A DNA stretch of 64,000 bases, taken from NCBI GenBank assembly GCA_023390245.1, contig JAEWDF010000088.1, positions 21,212-85,211 on the forward strand. Reading direction: 5' to 3'. The DNA comes from Pseudomonadota bacterium (GTDB lineage: Bacteria; Pseudomonadota; Alphaproteobacteria; Caulobacterales; Caulobacteraceae). The position numbers and the translations under genes were made by a program. This document shows positions 18,551-27,415 of this stretch, piece after piece (positions within the stretch are counted from its first letter, which is position 1; each line of letters starts with the position of its first letter). The notes under the pieces were generated by a model, which was given only the letters and a program-made list of their open reading frames with translations, did not search any database and was not told the DNA's origin.

Positions 18551-18571
18551 TATCAGCAAAGATGCCGATTA

Positions 18572-18583
18572 GACACCGGTGTC
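18572..18583. promoter_or_regulatory. ACCGGT-type operator, site 3
   Basis: GACACCGGTGTC is a perfect 12-bp palindrome, the best copy of the motif in the window. It lies between kdgD and the GH28 operon, in a position to control both. Confidence 0.7.
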
Positions 18584-18758
18584 AGAAAAGCCATCTCAGG
18601 CGCGCCGGGCCATCCTGGGGAGGATGTCGACATGACCAGGGACCATTCCCGCTTCGATAACCTGTGCACAGTCGCGCCCGGCGCCCACGCCTCTCCGCAC
18701 GCCTAGACCGCCGCGCGCCGTGAAGGCCCGCCCCTGTTCTCGAGACCGGAGACCCGCC

Positions 18759-20222
18759 GTGATCAAAGTGAACCTTCCCGCGCGTCGGGACCTTGGCCGT
18801 CTGGGAACGGCCGCCGTCCTGACCGCCGCCTTGCCCTTCCGGGCCGAGGCGCGCGCCGCCGATCCCGCGCCCTTTTCGGAACCCGACCCCTGGGAGGAGG
18901 CGCGCGCCATCCGCGCCCGCATCCGGCCTCCGGTCTTCCCCCGCGCCAACCGGTTCACGCCCCAGCAGTTCGGCGGGCGGCCGGACGGCGTCACCGACTG
19001 CACCGAGGCCTTTCGGCGCGCCATCGCCGCGGCCTCGGCCGCCCCCGGCGGCGGGCGCGTGGTGGCCGAGGGCGGCGTCTTCCTGACCGGCCCCATCCAC
19101 CTCAAGTCCAACGTCGAACTGCATGTGGACCGCGAGGCCACGATCCGCTTCTCGCAGAACCAGGCCGACTATTTCCCGCCCGTGCTGACCCGCTACGAGG
19201 GCACGGAGTTCATGGGGATATCCCCCTTCATCTACGCCTACGGCCAGGAGAACATCGCCGTCACCGGCCACGGGATCCTGGACGGCGCCGCCAGTCCCGA
19301 CACCTGGTGGGCGCGCAAGCGGGGCGCCGACGGCCAGGAAGGCGACGCCGCCCGCCTGCGCCGCCTGGCCGAGGAGGGCGCGCCGGTCGAGGCGCGCTTG
19401 TTCGGCCCCGGCTCGACCATCCGGCCCCAGTTCATCCAGCCGTATCGCTGCCGGAACGTGCTGATCGAGGGCGTCACCATCGTCCGCTCGCCGATGTGGG
19501 AGATCCATCCGGTCGAGTGCGAGAACGTCACCGTCCGGCGCGTGACCATCTCCAGCCACGGGCCGAACAACGACGGCTGCGATCCGGAATCCTGCCGCGA
19601 CGTGCTGATCGAGGACTGCGTCTTCGACACCGGCGACGACTGCATCGCCATCAAGTCCGGCCGCAACGCCGACGGCCGGCGGCTGAACAGGCCCAGCGAG
19701 AACATCATCGTCTCGGGCTGCGTCATGATGGACGGCCACGGCGGCGTGACCCTGGGCAGCGAGATCACCGGCGGCGTGCGCAACGTCTTCGTCGAGAACT
19801 GCCGCATGGACAGCCCCCGGCTGAACACGGCGATCCGCTTCAAGAACAACGCCATGCGCGGCGGAACTCTGGCCAACGTCCACGTCCGCGACGTGACCAT
19901 CGGCCAGGTGGCGCGGGCGGCGGTGACGGTCGACTACAACTATGGCGAAGGGGCGAGCGGCGGATTCACGCCGGTGTTCGACGGCCTGACGCTGGAGCGG
20001 GTGCTGGTCGGGCGCTGCGAACGAGTGCTGGACCTCCAGGGGTTCGAGACGGCGCCGATCCGCAACATCGCGGTCCGCGACTGCGACTTCGTCCGCGCCG
20101 ACGAACCGGACATCGTCTCGAACGTCCAGGGCGTGACCTATCGCCACGTCCGTCGCAACGGCCGGGCCGTCGACGGCCCGACGCCGGGCGGCGTGGTTCG
20201 TCCCGCCAGCCGGCACGGATGA
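18759..20222 (+). CDS. GH28 polygalacturonase-type glycosidase
   Basis: A 487-residue glycoside hydrolase family 28 protein; members cleave galacturonan or rhamnogalacturonan with a right-handed beta-helix fold. All catalytic motifs are intact: HGPNNDGCDPESC (NxD), DTGDDCIAIKSG (DD), GHGGVTLGSE (GHG), and AIRFKNN in place of RIK. The N-terminus has an RR-containing signal (PARRDLGRLGTAAVLTAALP to ARA), so it is exported. I chose GTG 18759 because GGAGA precedes it; GTG 18720 would add 13 residues without a ribosome site. First gene of a three-gene operon behind the ACCGGT operators. Confidence 0.93.
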   Translation: MIKVNLPARRDLGRLGTAAVLTAALPFRAEARAADPAPFSEPDPWEEARAIRARIRPPVFPRANRFTPQQFGGRPDGVTDCTEAFRRAIAAASAAPGGGRVVAEGGVFLTGPIHLKSNVELHVDREATIRFSQNQADYFPPVLTRYEGTEFMGISPFIYAYGQENIAVTGHGILDGAASPDTWWARKRGADGQEGDAARLRRLAEEGAPVEARLFGPGSTIRPQFIQPYRCRNVLIEGVTIVRSPMWEIHPVECENVTVRRVTISSHGPNNDGCDPESCRDVLIEDCVFDTGDDCIAIKSGRNADGRRLNRPSENIIVSGCVMMDGHGGVTLGSEITGGVRNVFVENCRMDSPRLNTAIRFKNNAMRGGTLANVHVRDVTIGQVARAAVTVDYNYGEGASGGFTPVFDGLTLERVLVGRCERVLDLQGFETAPIRNIAVRDCDFVRADEPDIVSNVQGVTYRHVRRNGRAVDGPTPGGVVRPASRHG

Positions 20223-20238
20223 AATCAGGAGCCTGGGA

Positions 20239-22353
20239 ATGTCGATGAACCGCCTGTCCGCCCTGTCCGTCTCGGCCCTTCTCCCGTTCATGATTCTGGC
20301 GTCCCCCGCGCCGGTCCTGGCGCAGGCCGCGACCCACGCCGAGGCGGCGCGGACCGCCCGCGACCGGCTGACCGACTGGCTGACGCAGGAGGCCGCCCGC
20401 CGCACGGCGGCGCGTCGGGACGCCGTCGCCGCCATCACCACCGAGGATCAGGCCCGCGCCCGCCAGGTCCGCGTCCGCGCCCTGCTGTCGGAGATGATCG
20501 AGTTCAAGACCGCCGCCGGCCCGGTCGTCTCGGCGACCACCGGCGTGGTCCACGAAGACGGCTTCGACATCGAGAAACTCTGGTACGAGAGCCTGCCCGG
20601 CTATCGCGTCACGGCCAATCTCTATCGCCCGACGACGGGCGACGGCCCCTACCCGGCCATCATCGTCCAGCCCGGCCACGGGACGGACGGCAAGATCAGC
20701 AACCACGCCTTCGCCGCCAATTTCGCGCGCGCCGGCTTCGTGGTGCTGGCCATCGACATCGTCGGCGAGGGCGAGCGCCTCCAGCATTTCGACCCGGAGA
20801 TCGGCGCCTCCAAGGTCGGCCGGCCCACGGGCGAACACAGCATGGCCTTCGGCCAGTCGCTGCCGACCGGCGGGCACGTGTCGCGCTACTTCATCCAGGA
20901 CGCCGTGCGCGGCGTCGACTATCTGATGGCGCGGCCCGAAGTGGACGATCAGCGGATCGGCGCCTTTGGCTGCTCGGGCGGCGGCACCATGACGGCCTAT
21001 CTCGCGGCGCTGGACCCGCGCATCAAGGCGACCGCGACGGCCTGCTACGTCACGGACTACGACCACCTGCTGGCGCCGGGCGAGACCGGGCCGCAGGACG
21101 CGGAGCAGTCGATCCCCTTCTTCATCGAGCGCGGGCTGGACCTGCCGGACTGGGTGGAACTGGCGGCGCCCCGCCCCTACGCCGTCGTCTCGACCACCGA
21201 GGACATGTTCCCCATCGCCGGCGCCCGCGCCGCCTACGCCGAGGCCCGGCGCTTCTACGGCGTCATGGGCGCCGAGGACCGCATCACCCTGATCGAGGGA
21301 CCGGGCGGTCACGGGAACCTGGGGCCTATCGCGCCGCAGATCCTGGGCTTCTTCACCCGCTGGCTGAAGGACGACCCGGCGCCGCAGACCTTCGTTCCGG
21401 CGCCGGTCGGGGACGCCGCGCGCCTGCGGGTCACCGAGACCGGCCAGTTGTCCACCTCCATCGGCGGCGAGACGCTCCAGTCCCTGGCGCGCGCCCAGGC
21501 CGAGCGGGAGCAACCGGAGACGCCCGCCGGGGAGACCCAGGCCGCACGCCAGGCCCGCCTGCGCGTCGCCATCCGCGACATCGCCCGCACCACCGTCGCG
21601 CCCGGCGACGAAGCCCGGGCGGCGCTGGGCGCGCCCGCCCCGCACGACGGCTATGACGTCACGCCGGCGACCTTCTCGATCGACGGCATGGAGGTCATGG
21701 GATCGTTCGCCGGCGCCCGGGGTGCGGGCCGCAAGCCGACGCTGCTGCTTCTGGGCGCTCCGCCGCCAGCGATGCTGGAGGCCCAGTTCGCGGCCTGGAC
21801 AAGGGCCGGTTGGAATGTGCTGGCGCTGGAGCCGCGCGGCGCGGGCGGGACCGAAGAGGTCAAGTCGACCCTGACCGGCGACTGGACCCTGCTGTCGCTG
21901 CGCGCCCTGCTGGTCGGCCGCACGCCGGTCGGGCTACGCGTGGACGATGCGATCACCGCCATGAACTGGCTGGGCGCGCGGCCGGACGTCGATCCGCGCC
22001 GTATCGCCATCCAGGGCGCCGGCGCCCTGGGGCCCGTCGCCCTGCACGCCGCCGTGCTGGACGACCGCATCGGTCAGGTCACGACCGTCGGATCGATCCT
22101 CGACTACCGCCAGTTCACCGAGCGGCCGATCAGCCGCGACATGGCCGAGGTCAACCTGCCCGGCGTGCTGCGCCGCTACGACCTGCCGGACCTGATGGCC
22201 GTGCTGGGCGATCGCCTGACCCTGGTCAATCCGGTGAATTCCATCGGCGAGACCCTGACCGCCGACGCGGCGGCCCAGGCCGCGCCCGCCGCCCATGTCG
22301 TCTTCCGGGGCGCGCGCGATCCCGTCGCGCCGTCCTCCCCTTCCCGCCGCTGA
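20239..22353 (+). CDS. Exported tandem alpha/beta-hydrolase esterase
   Basis: A 704-residue protein with signal peptide (ALLPFMILASPAPVLAQA) and two alpha/beta-hydrolase-like halves. The first (about 90-385) resembles acetylxylan-esterase-like hydrolases: IIVQPGHGTDGK, a nucleophile elbow RIGAFGCSGGGTMTAYL, and a late IEGPGGHGNLG with the likely His. The second half (about 470-700) has PTLLLLGAPPPAM and VLALEPRGAGGTEE, but its elbow is RIAIQGAGALGPVA, where the catalytic Ser is Ala, so it is probably inactive. Flanked by two GH28 genes (16 and 7 bp gaps), so most likely a pectin acetyl- or methylesterase; the ester removed is not known. Confidence 0.8.
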   Translation: MSMNRLSALSVSALLPFMILASPAPVLAQAATHAEAARTARDRLTDWLTQEAARRTAARRDAVAAITTEDQARARQVRVRALLSEMIEFKTAAGPVVSATTGVVHEDGFDIEKLWYESLPGYRVTANLYRPTTGDGPYPAIIVQPGHGTDGKISNHAFAANFARAGFVVLAIDIVGEGERLQHFDPEIGASKVGRPTGEHSMAFGQSLPTGGHVSRYFIQDAVRGVDYLMARPEVDDQRIGAFGCSGGGTMTAYLAALDPRIKATATACYVTDYDHLLAPGETGPQDAEQSIPFFIERGLDLPDWVELAAPRPYAVVSTTEDMFPIAGARAAYAEARRFYGVMGAEDRITLIEGPGGHGNLGPIAPQILGFFTRWLKDDPAPQTFVPAPVGDAARLRVTETGQLSTSIGGETLQSLARAQAEREQPETPAGETQAARQARLRVAIRDIARTTVAPGDEARAALGAPAPHDGYDVTPATFSIDGMEVMGSFAGARGAGRKPTLLLLGAPPPAMLEAQFAAWTRAGWNVLALEPRGAGGTEEVKSTLTGDWTLLSLRALLVGRTPVGLRVDDAITAMNWLGARPDVDPRRIAIQGAGALGPVALHAAVLDDRIGQVTTVGSILDYRQFTERPISRDMAEVNLPGVLRRYDLPDLMAVLGDRLTLVNPVNSIGETLTADAAAQAAPAAHVVFRGARDPVAPSSPSRR

Positions 22354-22360
22354 GATCGCC

Positions 22361-23767
22361 ATGACCCCGCCCGCCAACCGCCGCGCCTTCCTGACCGCCG
22401 CCAGCCTGGGCGCCGTCGCGGCCGCCATCGCCCCGGTCGCCCGCGCCCAGGTGATCCCGACCGCCGCCGCGCCCTTCGCTCCGCCCCAGACCGGCCTGCG
22501 GATCGACCCGCGCGAATTCGGCGCCAGGGCCGATGGCGCGACCAAGGACACCCTGGCGATCCAGCAGGCGCTGGACCGCTGCGCCGTGCTGGGCGGGGGC
22601 GAAGTGGTCCTGGCCGGCGGCGTCTTCCTGACCGGCCCGGTCCGCATCGGCTCCAACACGGTCCTGCGGGTGGAGGAGGACGCCACGCTGCAGGGATCGC
22701 CGGACATCGCGGACTATCCGGTCATGCAGGTGCGCTGGGAGGGCCGCTGGGTCCCCGGCTACATCGGCCTGGTCTGGGCCCAGGACGCGCGCAACGTCGG
22801 CATCGCCGGCAAGGGCCGGATCCTGGCCTCCAAGGCCATCAAGCGCCGAATCGAGGAGGCGACCGGCTATCGCCACCCCTGCCTGCTGGAATTCGTCGAG
22901 GTGCGCGGTCTCAGCGTCGCCGACGTCTTCACCGAGCAGAACGACATGTGGTCGATCCATCCGGTCTATTGCGAGGACGTGGTGTTCCGCGGAATGACGG
23001 TGCGGGGCGGCGCCGACGGGATCGACGTGGATTCCTGCCGGCGCGTGGTCATCGACCGCTGCGACTTCGACACGGTGGACGACTGCATCTCGCTGAAGTC
23101 CGGACGCGGCATGGAGGGCAATGTCATCGCCCGCCCGACCGAGGACGTGACCATCACCGACTGCGTCTTCCGCGACCACCACTGGGCCTGCATCGGCATC
23201 GGCAGCGAAACCTCCGCCGGCATCCGCCGCGTGCTGGTCGAGCGCTGCCAGTGCCTGATGGCGCGCACCTTCGCCATCTATCTGAAGACCCGGCCGGGCC
23301 GGGGCGCCTTCATCGAGGACATCGTCATGCGCGACCTGGAGGTGTCGGGCGCCGGCTACGGCTTCCTGCGCCTGAACTTCCTGGACAGCGGCAAGCAGGA
23401 TCAGTTCCCGGTTCCGGGGCTGGACGGCATACCCACCGTCCGCAACTTCGTCTTCGAGCGCATCCGCGTGACCGAGGCGCCGATCCTGGTCGAGGCGGTC
23501 AACATCCATCCCGACAAGCCGCTGGACGGTTTCGTCCTGCGCGACATCACCGGCAGCGCGGGGCGCGGGATCACCCTGGCCAACATGACCAACGTCACCA
23601 TCGAGAACGTCAGCGTCAACGTCTTCAGCGGCCCGAAGCTGGCGATCGACAACGTCACGGGCCGCGGCCTGGACGGCGCGGCGCGCCTGATCCCGCCGGA
23701 CGTCCCGCCCGCCGTCGCCGCCGGCGAGCCCTATCGCCTGGGCATGACCACCGGCCGCCCGAACTAG
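22361..23767 (+). CDS. Divergent GH28 family glycosidase
   Basis: A 468-residue GH28 protein, exported ([20 protein letters not shown] to ARA, Tat-like). The beta-helix pattern is clear: [27 protein letters not shown] (the Asp is kept but NTD reads GAD) and [12 protein letters not shown] (DD). At the third motif it reads [11 protein letters not shown] where the first GH28 has GHGGVTLGSE, so the GHG motif is altered. [10 protein letters not shown] replaces RIK. It may act on rhamnogalacturonan or a substituted galacturonan. ATG 22361 follows the esterase stop by 7 bp. Its stop shares CTAG with the convergent dadA stop. Confidence 0.88.
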   Translation: MTPPANRRAFLTAASLGAVAAAIAPVARAQVIPTAAAPFAPPQTGLRIDPREFGARADGATKDTLAIQQALDRCAVLGGGEVVLAGGVFLTGPVRIGSNTVLRVEEDATLQGSPDIADYPVMQVRWEGRWVPGYIGLVWAQDARNVGIAGKGRILASKAIKRRIEEATGYRHPCLLEFVEVRGLSVADVFTEQNDMWSIHPVYCEDVVFRGMTVRGGADGIDVDSCRRVVIDRCDFDTVDDCISLKSGRGMEGNVIARPTEDVTITDCVFRDHHWACIGIGSETSAGIRRVLVERCQCLMARTFAIYLKTRPGRGAFIEDIVMRDLEVSGAGYGFLRLNFLDSGKQDQFPVPGLDGIPTVRNFVFERIRVTEAPILVEAVNIHPDKPLDGFVLRDITGSAGRGITLANMTNVTIENVSVNVFSGPKLAIDNVTGRGLDGAARLIPPDVPPAVAAGEPYRLGMTTGRPN

Positions 23768-25023
23768 CCCCGCCCGTAGCGCCGCACGGACAGGTCTTCC
23801 GCCTCGATATCCGGCGTGCGGCCGCTGACGAGGTCGGCGATCAGCTTTCCGGAGCCGCAGGCCATGGTCCAGCCCAGGGTGCCGTGGCCCGTGCTGGTGA
23901 ACAGGTTGGGAAGCGGCGTGCCGCCCACGATCGGCGTGCTGTCCGGCGTCATCGGCCTCAGGCCCGCCCAGAACGACGCCCGGCCCAGGTCGCCCGCGCC
24001 AGGGAACAGAGTCTCCAGCGAATGCGCCAGGGTCGCCTCGCGCGCGGCGGACAGGCTCAGGTCGAAACCGGCCACTTCCGCCATGCCGCCCACCCTGATG
24101 CGATCGCCCAGGCGGGTGATGGCGATCTTGTAGGTCTCGTCCAGCACAGTGGATACGGGCGCGCGCCCTTCGTCGACGATAGGCGCCGTCAGCGAATATC
24201 CCTTGATCGGCAGCACCGGCAGCCGCACGCCCAGCGGCTTCAGCAGGGCCGGCGACATGTTCGCCGTCGCCACCACATAGGCGTCCGCCTCCACCCGCCC
24301 CTGCGCCGTCCGCAGACCCGTGACCCGGGCGCCGTCATGCTCCAGCCCGCGCACCTCGACATCGAACCGGAAGTCGACGCCCAGGTCCCGCGCCATGGCG
24401 GTCAGCGCCTGGGTGAAGAGGTAGCAGTCACCCGTCTCGTCCTGGGGCAGGCGCAGGCCGCCGGCGATGGGGCTGGCGGCGTGGGCCAGTCCCGGCTCAG
24501 CGGCCAGGCACCCGGCGCGATCCAGCACCTCGAACGCCACGCCCGACTGGCGCAGCACCTCGATGTCCTTGGCCGTCGCGTCGACCTGGGCCTGGGTGCG
24601 GAACAGCTGCAGCGTCCCCTGCGTCCGTTCGTCATAGGCGATGCCGGTGCGCGCCCGCAGGTCCCGCAACAGGTCGCGGCTGTATTCCGCCAGCCGCACC
24701 ATCCGCGCCTTGTTCACGGCGTAGCGCCCCGCGTCGCAATTGCGCAGCGTCTGGGCCAGCCAGATCATGGCGGCCTTGTCGAACGGTCGCGTCAGGATCA
24801 GCGGCGCGTGCCGCATCAGCAGCCATCGCAGCGCCTTCATCGGCACGCCCGGCGCGGCCCAGGGCGAAGCATAGCCCGGCGAGATCTCGCCCGCATTGGC
24901 GAAGCTGGTCTCCAGCCCCGGCCCGGAACGGCGCTCCAGCACCGTGACCTCGTGCCCCGCCTCGGCCAGGTAGTACGCCGCCGTGACGCCGATCACGCCG
25001 GCGCCGAGAACAGCCACCCTCAT
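23764..25023 (-). CDS. dadA: D-amino-acid dehydrogenase
   Basis: A 419-residue FAD-dependent oxidoreductase of the DadA type, oxidising D-amino acids (classically D-alanine) to 2-oxo acids at the membrane face. The dinucleotide fold [20 protein letters not shown] opens the protein, followed by [20 protein letters not shown]; the C-terminal [17 protein letters not shown] is a family signature. GGGAGAGG precedes ATG 25023. Divergent from an Lrp-type regulator, as in many dad loci. The stop overlaps the GH28 stop by 4 bp. Confidence 0.93.
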   Translation of the reverse strand: MRVAVLGAGVIGVTAAYYLAEAGHEVTVLERRSGPGLETSFANAGEISPGYASPWAAPGVPMKALRWLLMRHAPLILTRPFDKAAMIWLAQTLRNCDAGRYAVNKARMVRLAEYSRDLLRDLRARTGIAYDERTQGTLQLFRTQAQVDATAKDIEVLRQSGVAFEVLDRAGCLAAEPGLAHAASPIAGGLRLPQDETGDCYLFTQALTAMARDLGVDFRFDVEVRGLEHDGARVTGLRTAQGRVEADAYVVATANMSPALLKPLGVRLPVLPIKGYSLTAPIVDEGRAPVSTVLDETYKIAITRLGDRIRVGGMAEVAGFDLSLSAAREATLAHSLETLFPGAGDLGRASFWAGLRPMTPDSTPIVGGTPLPNLFTSTGHGTLGWTMACGSGKLIADLVSGRTPDIEAEDLSVRRYGRG

Positions 25024-25198
25024 GCCCGCCTCTCCCTGTCTTCCTGCTCGTTGGAGGACCGATGGGCGAAACGCCCGCCTCATGCGGGCGCGATTCTAGG
25101 GCAACGCTCGTGGCGAATGGCGTCTTTCCGTCGTCGATCGTGCCGCCCCGCCGCGTCTTCTTGAAACAATCCCGCGCATCACGCACCATGTCGCCCGC

Positions 25199-25651
25199 AT
25201 GTTGGACGAGATCGATCACCGCCTCCTACGGCTGCTCCGGCTGAACGGGCGGCGCTCGAATATCGAACTGGCCCACGACGTGGGCCTGTCGCCCTCGGCC
25301 TGCTCGCGGCGCATCCGGCAACTCGAGGCCCGGGGCGTGATCCGGGGCTATACGGCCATCCTGGCGCCGGAGGCGGTCGGCGGCGTCGCCGCGATCGTGA
25401 TGGTGACGCTGGAAAGGCAGACCGACGCTTTCATGACCCGCTTCGAGGCGGCGGTGCGCACCCATCCAGAGATCGAGGAATGCCTGCTGATGACGGGCAA
25501 CGCCGACTACATGCTGCGGGTCTCCGCCTCTTCGGCCGGCGCCTACGACGGCATCCACAAGCAGATCCTCGCCCGCCTGCCCGGCGTCGCGCGCCTCCAA
25601 TCCAGCTTCGTCATCCGGGACGTCACGCCCCGCGCCGCCGCATCGGCCTGA
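25199..25651 (+). CDS. Lrp/AsnC-family regulator, probably of dadA
   Basis: A 150-residue Lrp/AsnC protein: helix-turn-helix at about residues 4-50 (ELAHDVGLSPSACSRRIRQL) and a RAM ligand-binding domain after 65 (LMTGNADYMLRVSA). Divergent from dadA across 175 bp, suggesting a DadR-like activator responding to alanine or a related amino acid; this role is inferred. No strong ribosome site is visible before ATG 25199, but the protein begins exactly where the family does. Confidence 0.9.
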   Translation: MLDEIDHRLLRLLRLNGRRSNIELAHDVGLSPSACSRRIRQLEARGVIRGYTAILAPEAVGGVAAIVMVTLERQTDAFMTRFEAAVRTHPEIEECLLMTGNADYMLRVSASSAGAYDGIHKQILARLPGVARLQSSFVIRDVTPRAAASA

Positions 25652-25658
25652 AGGGACG

Positions 25659-25793
25659 TCAGGCGGCGCGAGGACCGTCCGGCCCGTCCGGGTCGCCCTC
25701 CGGCGTCTCGTCGGGGACCTGCGCCGGCCTCGGCCGGGGCGCGCGGGGAAAGGGAATGATCGTCCCCTCATCGGAAGGCGGCGTCTCCCTCAT
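25659..25793 (-). CDS. Small proline-rich hypothetical protein
   Basis: A 44-residue ORF (RETPPSDEGTIIPFPRAPRP, then acidic and Pro/Gly-rich to the end) whose ATG overlaps the stop of the GreA/GreB-like gene by ATGA (25790-25793). It has no recognisable fold and looks disordered. The coupling argues that it is translated; similarity to anything known cannot be judged here. Confidence 0.45.
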   Translation of the reverse strand: MRETPPSDEGTIIPFPRAPRPRPAQVPDETPEGDPDGPDGPRAA

Positions 25794-26224
25794 CGGTCGA
25801 TCTCCATCGTCGCCGGCAGGACCTGCAGCACTTCCAGCTCCATCGCTCCGCCCCGGCGGTCGCTCCACAGGATGCTCTGGCCCTCCGAGAGGCCGATCAG
25901 CCCCGTTCCCAGCGGACTGAGCACCGAGATCCGATTGTCGCCGGCGTCGGCCTGCTCCGGCGCGACCAGCGTCAGCCGCCGGTCCAGGTCGCGCCCTCGG
26001 TCATGGATCACCACCCGGCTGCCCAGCCGGACCAGCCCGGCGCGGGGTTGATCGTCCTCGAACACCTCCGCCCGCTCGACCTCGCCCAACAGCGCCGCCG
26101 CGGCGCGCGGATCGTCCAGCAGGCCATCGAAGGCGATGGCGAGCAGGCTCGCCAGGTCGCCGCGCGGCAGCGCGATCGGCGGCGTCCGGGACGGCGGGGC
26201 GGAAGGGGGATGGGGCTTGCTCAT
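25790..26224 (-). CDS. GreA/GreB C-terminal domain protein (Rnk-like)
   Basis: A 144-residue protein with a GreA/GreB C-terminal FKBP-like domain in residues about 65-143: VRLGSRVVIHDRG, then ISVLSPLGTGLIGLSEGQSI ending in Trp. It lacks the long GreA coiled coil, so it resembles Rnk, the regulator of nucleoside diphosphate kinase that binds RNA polymerase. The N-terminal part is Pro-rich followed by a short helical segment. It is the first gene of a two-gene unit with the 44-residue ORF. Confidence 0.8.
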   Translation of the reverse strand: MSKPHPPSAPPSRTPPIALPRGDLASLLAIAFDGLLDDPRAAAALLGEVERAEVFEDDQPRAGLVRLGSRVVIHDRGRDLDRRLTLVAPEQADAGDNRISVLSPLGTGLIGLSEGQSILWSDRRGGAMELEVLQVLPATMEIDR

Positions 26225-26391
26225 GACGGGGCGTCTCGCGGAATGGCCGAAGGAAGGAGAAGGTCGCTCCGGCCCCGCCAGGACGGGTCCGGAGCTAGCC
26301 GCCTGCGACGATGCGCTCCGCGCGCGGCGTCCGCCGCCAGGCCTGGGGAAACTTTGTCATGTCGTGAAAGATGGCCTCGCCGCTCCCGAAG

Positions 26392-27114
26392 TCAATCGGC
26401 GCGCGGACCGCGCCGCCACCGTCGCAAGCCGCGGACCACCGCCCGCGCCAGCCGCCCCGTCTCCTCGCCCGCCGACGCACCGGATCGGAACAGCCGCGCC
26501 CGTGTCTCCAGGTCATCGGCGGCGGCGCACATGACGCGGCGCAGGCGGGGACCGGCCTCGATCCGGGGATCGTCCCACATCAGCCTCTGGAGCACGGCGG
26601 CCTCCTCCAACCGGCGCCCGGCCTCCAGCACGGCCTCGAGCCGGCCGCCATCGAGAATCCGGCGCTCCAGTTCCAGTCCCAGCGCCCGCGCTTTGGCCGC
26701 GACGGACGCATCCGCCGCCGGGACCCGCTCGCGGACGGCCGCCCGCTCGGCTGCGGTCGGCGGCCGGTCGTGGAGGAAGGTTGTCCAGCGCAGGAGCGGC
26801 GGCCGGTCCCACGTCATGTCCTCGGCCGCGCAGGCGTAGGCGCGGGCCGCGATCTGGTCTCGCGCCGAGGCGGAGGCGACCAGGGCGCGGGCGCGTCCCT
26901 CCAGCCGCCAGTACAGGTCCGAACGGCCGAGACGGGAAGACCACCCGGCGATCTCGTCCTGGACCTCCGCCAGGCCCTCCGCCGCCGCGCGCGCGACCAG
27001 CAGGCGTTCCCTCTGCTCGCGGTCGACGGCCGCGCCTTCCGCGCGAACGGAGCGCGCCGACGGGATGTTCCAGCGCGCGGAGGCGCCCGCGCGGCGTTTC
27101 GGGAGCAGAGACAT
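26392..27114 (-). CDS. Hypothetical protein, Arg/Ala-rich
   Basis: A 240-residue soluble protein with no recognised domain. It is highly charged, Arg/Ala/Glu-rich and probably almost entirely alpha-helical; no signal peptide or membrane segment is seen. Landmarks are GRSDLYWRLEGRARALVASA, DMTWDRPPLLRWTTFLHDRP and VLQRLMWDDPRIEAGPRLRR. ATG 27114 follows AGGAAA on the minus strand; the longer frame upstream lacks a ribosome site. Composition and third-position GC fit a real gene, but the function is unknown. Confidence 0.7.
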   Translation of the reverse strand: MSLLPKRRAGASARWNIPSARSVRAEGAAVDREQRERLLVARAAAEGLAEVQDEIAGWSSRLGRSDLYWRLEGRARALVASASARDQIAARAYACAAEDMTWDRPPLLRWTTFLHDRPPTAAERAAVRERVPAADASVAAKARALGLELERRILDGGRLEAVLEAGRRLEEAAVLQRLMWDDPRIEAGPRLRRVMCAAADDLETRARLFRSGASAGEETGRLARAVVRGLRRWRRGPRAD

Positions 27115-27410
27115 GAGGTTTCCTGTAGACGTCTGGCGGCCCAGCCTTGCCGCTGGCGCGCGCATGGGGGATTCGCCCCGGGCGCGTCGATGAATCGCCG
27201 TCCCGGGGGCGCTAGCCTGCTTTCAGGCTGCCGCCGCTATGTCTGAACCGGCCGAACGCCGTCTGGAGGACCATGGCGGCACTCATGGCCCGTCCCCTGG
27301 GAAAGTCAAACCGCAGCCCGTCGCCGCGCCTCCCGCCCGCCGCTTCGCGTCGAAAGGCCGCGCCTCGATCAGACCAGCTTGAGAAGCCGGCGAAACTCTA
27401 TAGGTAACCG
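27115..27410. other. Intergenic region before DMT gene
   Basis: About 296 bp with no convincing gene. An ACCGGTGTC match lies at its right edge (27404-27415), overlapping the annotated DMT start. I see nothing else distinctive. Confidence 0.4.
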
Positions 27411-27415
27411 GTGTC
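27404..27415. promoter_or_regulatory. Possible ACCGGT-type operator, site 4
   Basis: GTAACCGGTGTC shares the nine bases ACCGGTGTC with site 3, but the left half deviates. It overlaps the GTG at 27411 of the DMT gene, which would suit an operator if the true start is farther downstream. Confidence 0.35.

Larger units (their letters stand above)
18323..18758. promoter_or_regulatory. Divergent promoter region, kdgD/GH28
   Basis: A 436-bp gap between divergent operons with no convincing gene. It holds two ACCGGT palindromes (18537-18550 and 18572-18583). A TTGACA at 18536-18541 could be a rightward -35 element that overlaps the first of them. The GGAGA at about 18748-18752 is the GH28 ribosome site. 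Confidence 0.65.
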
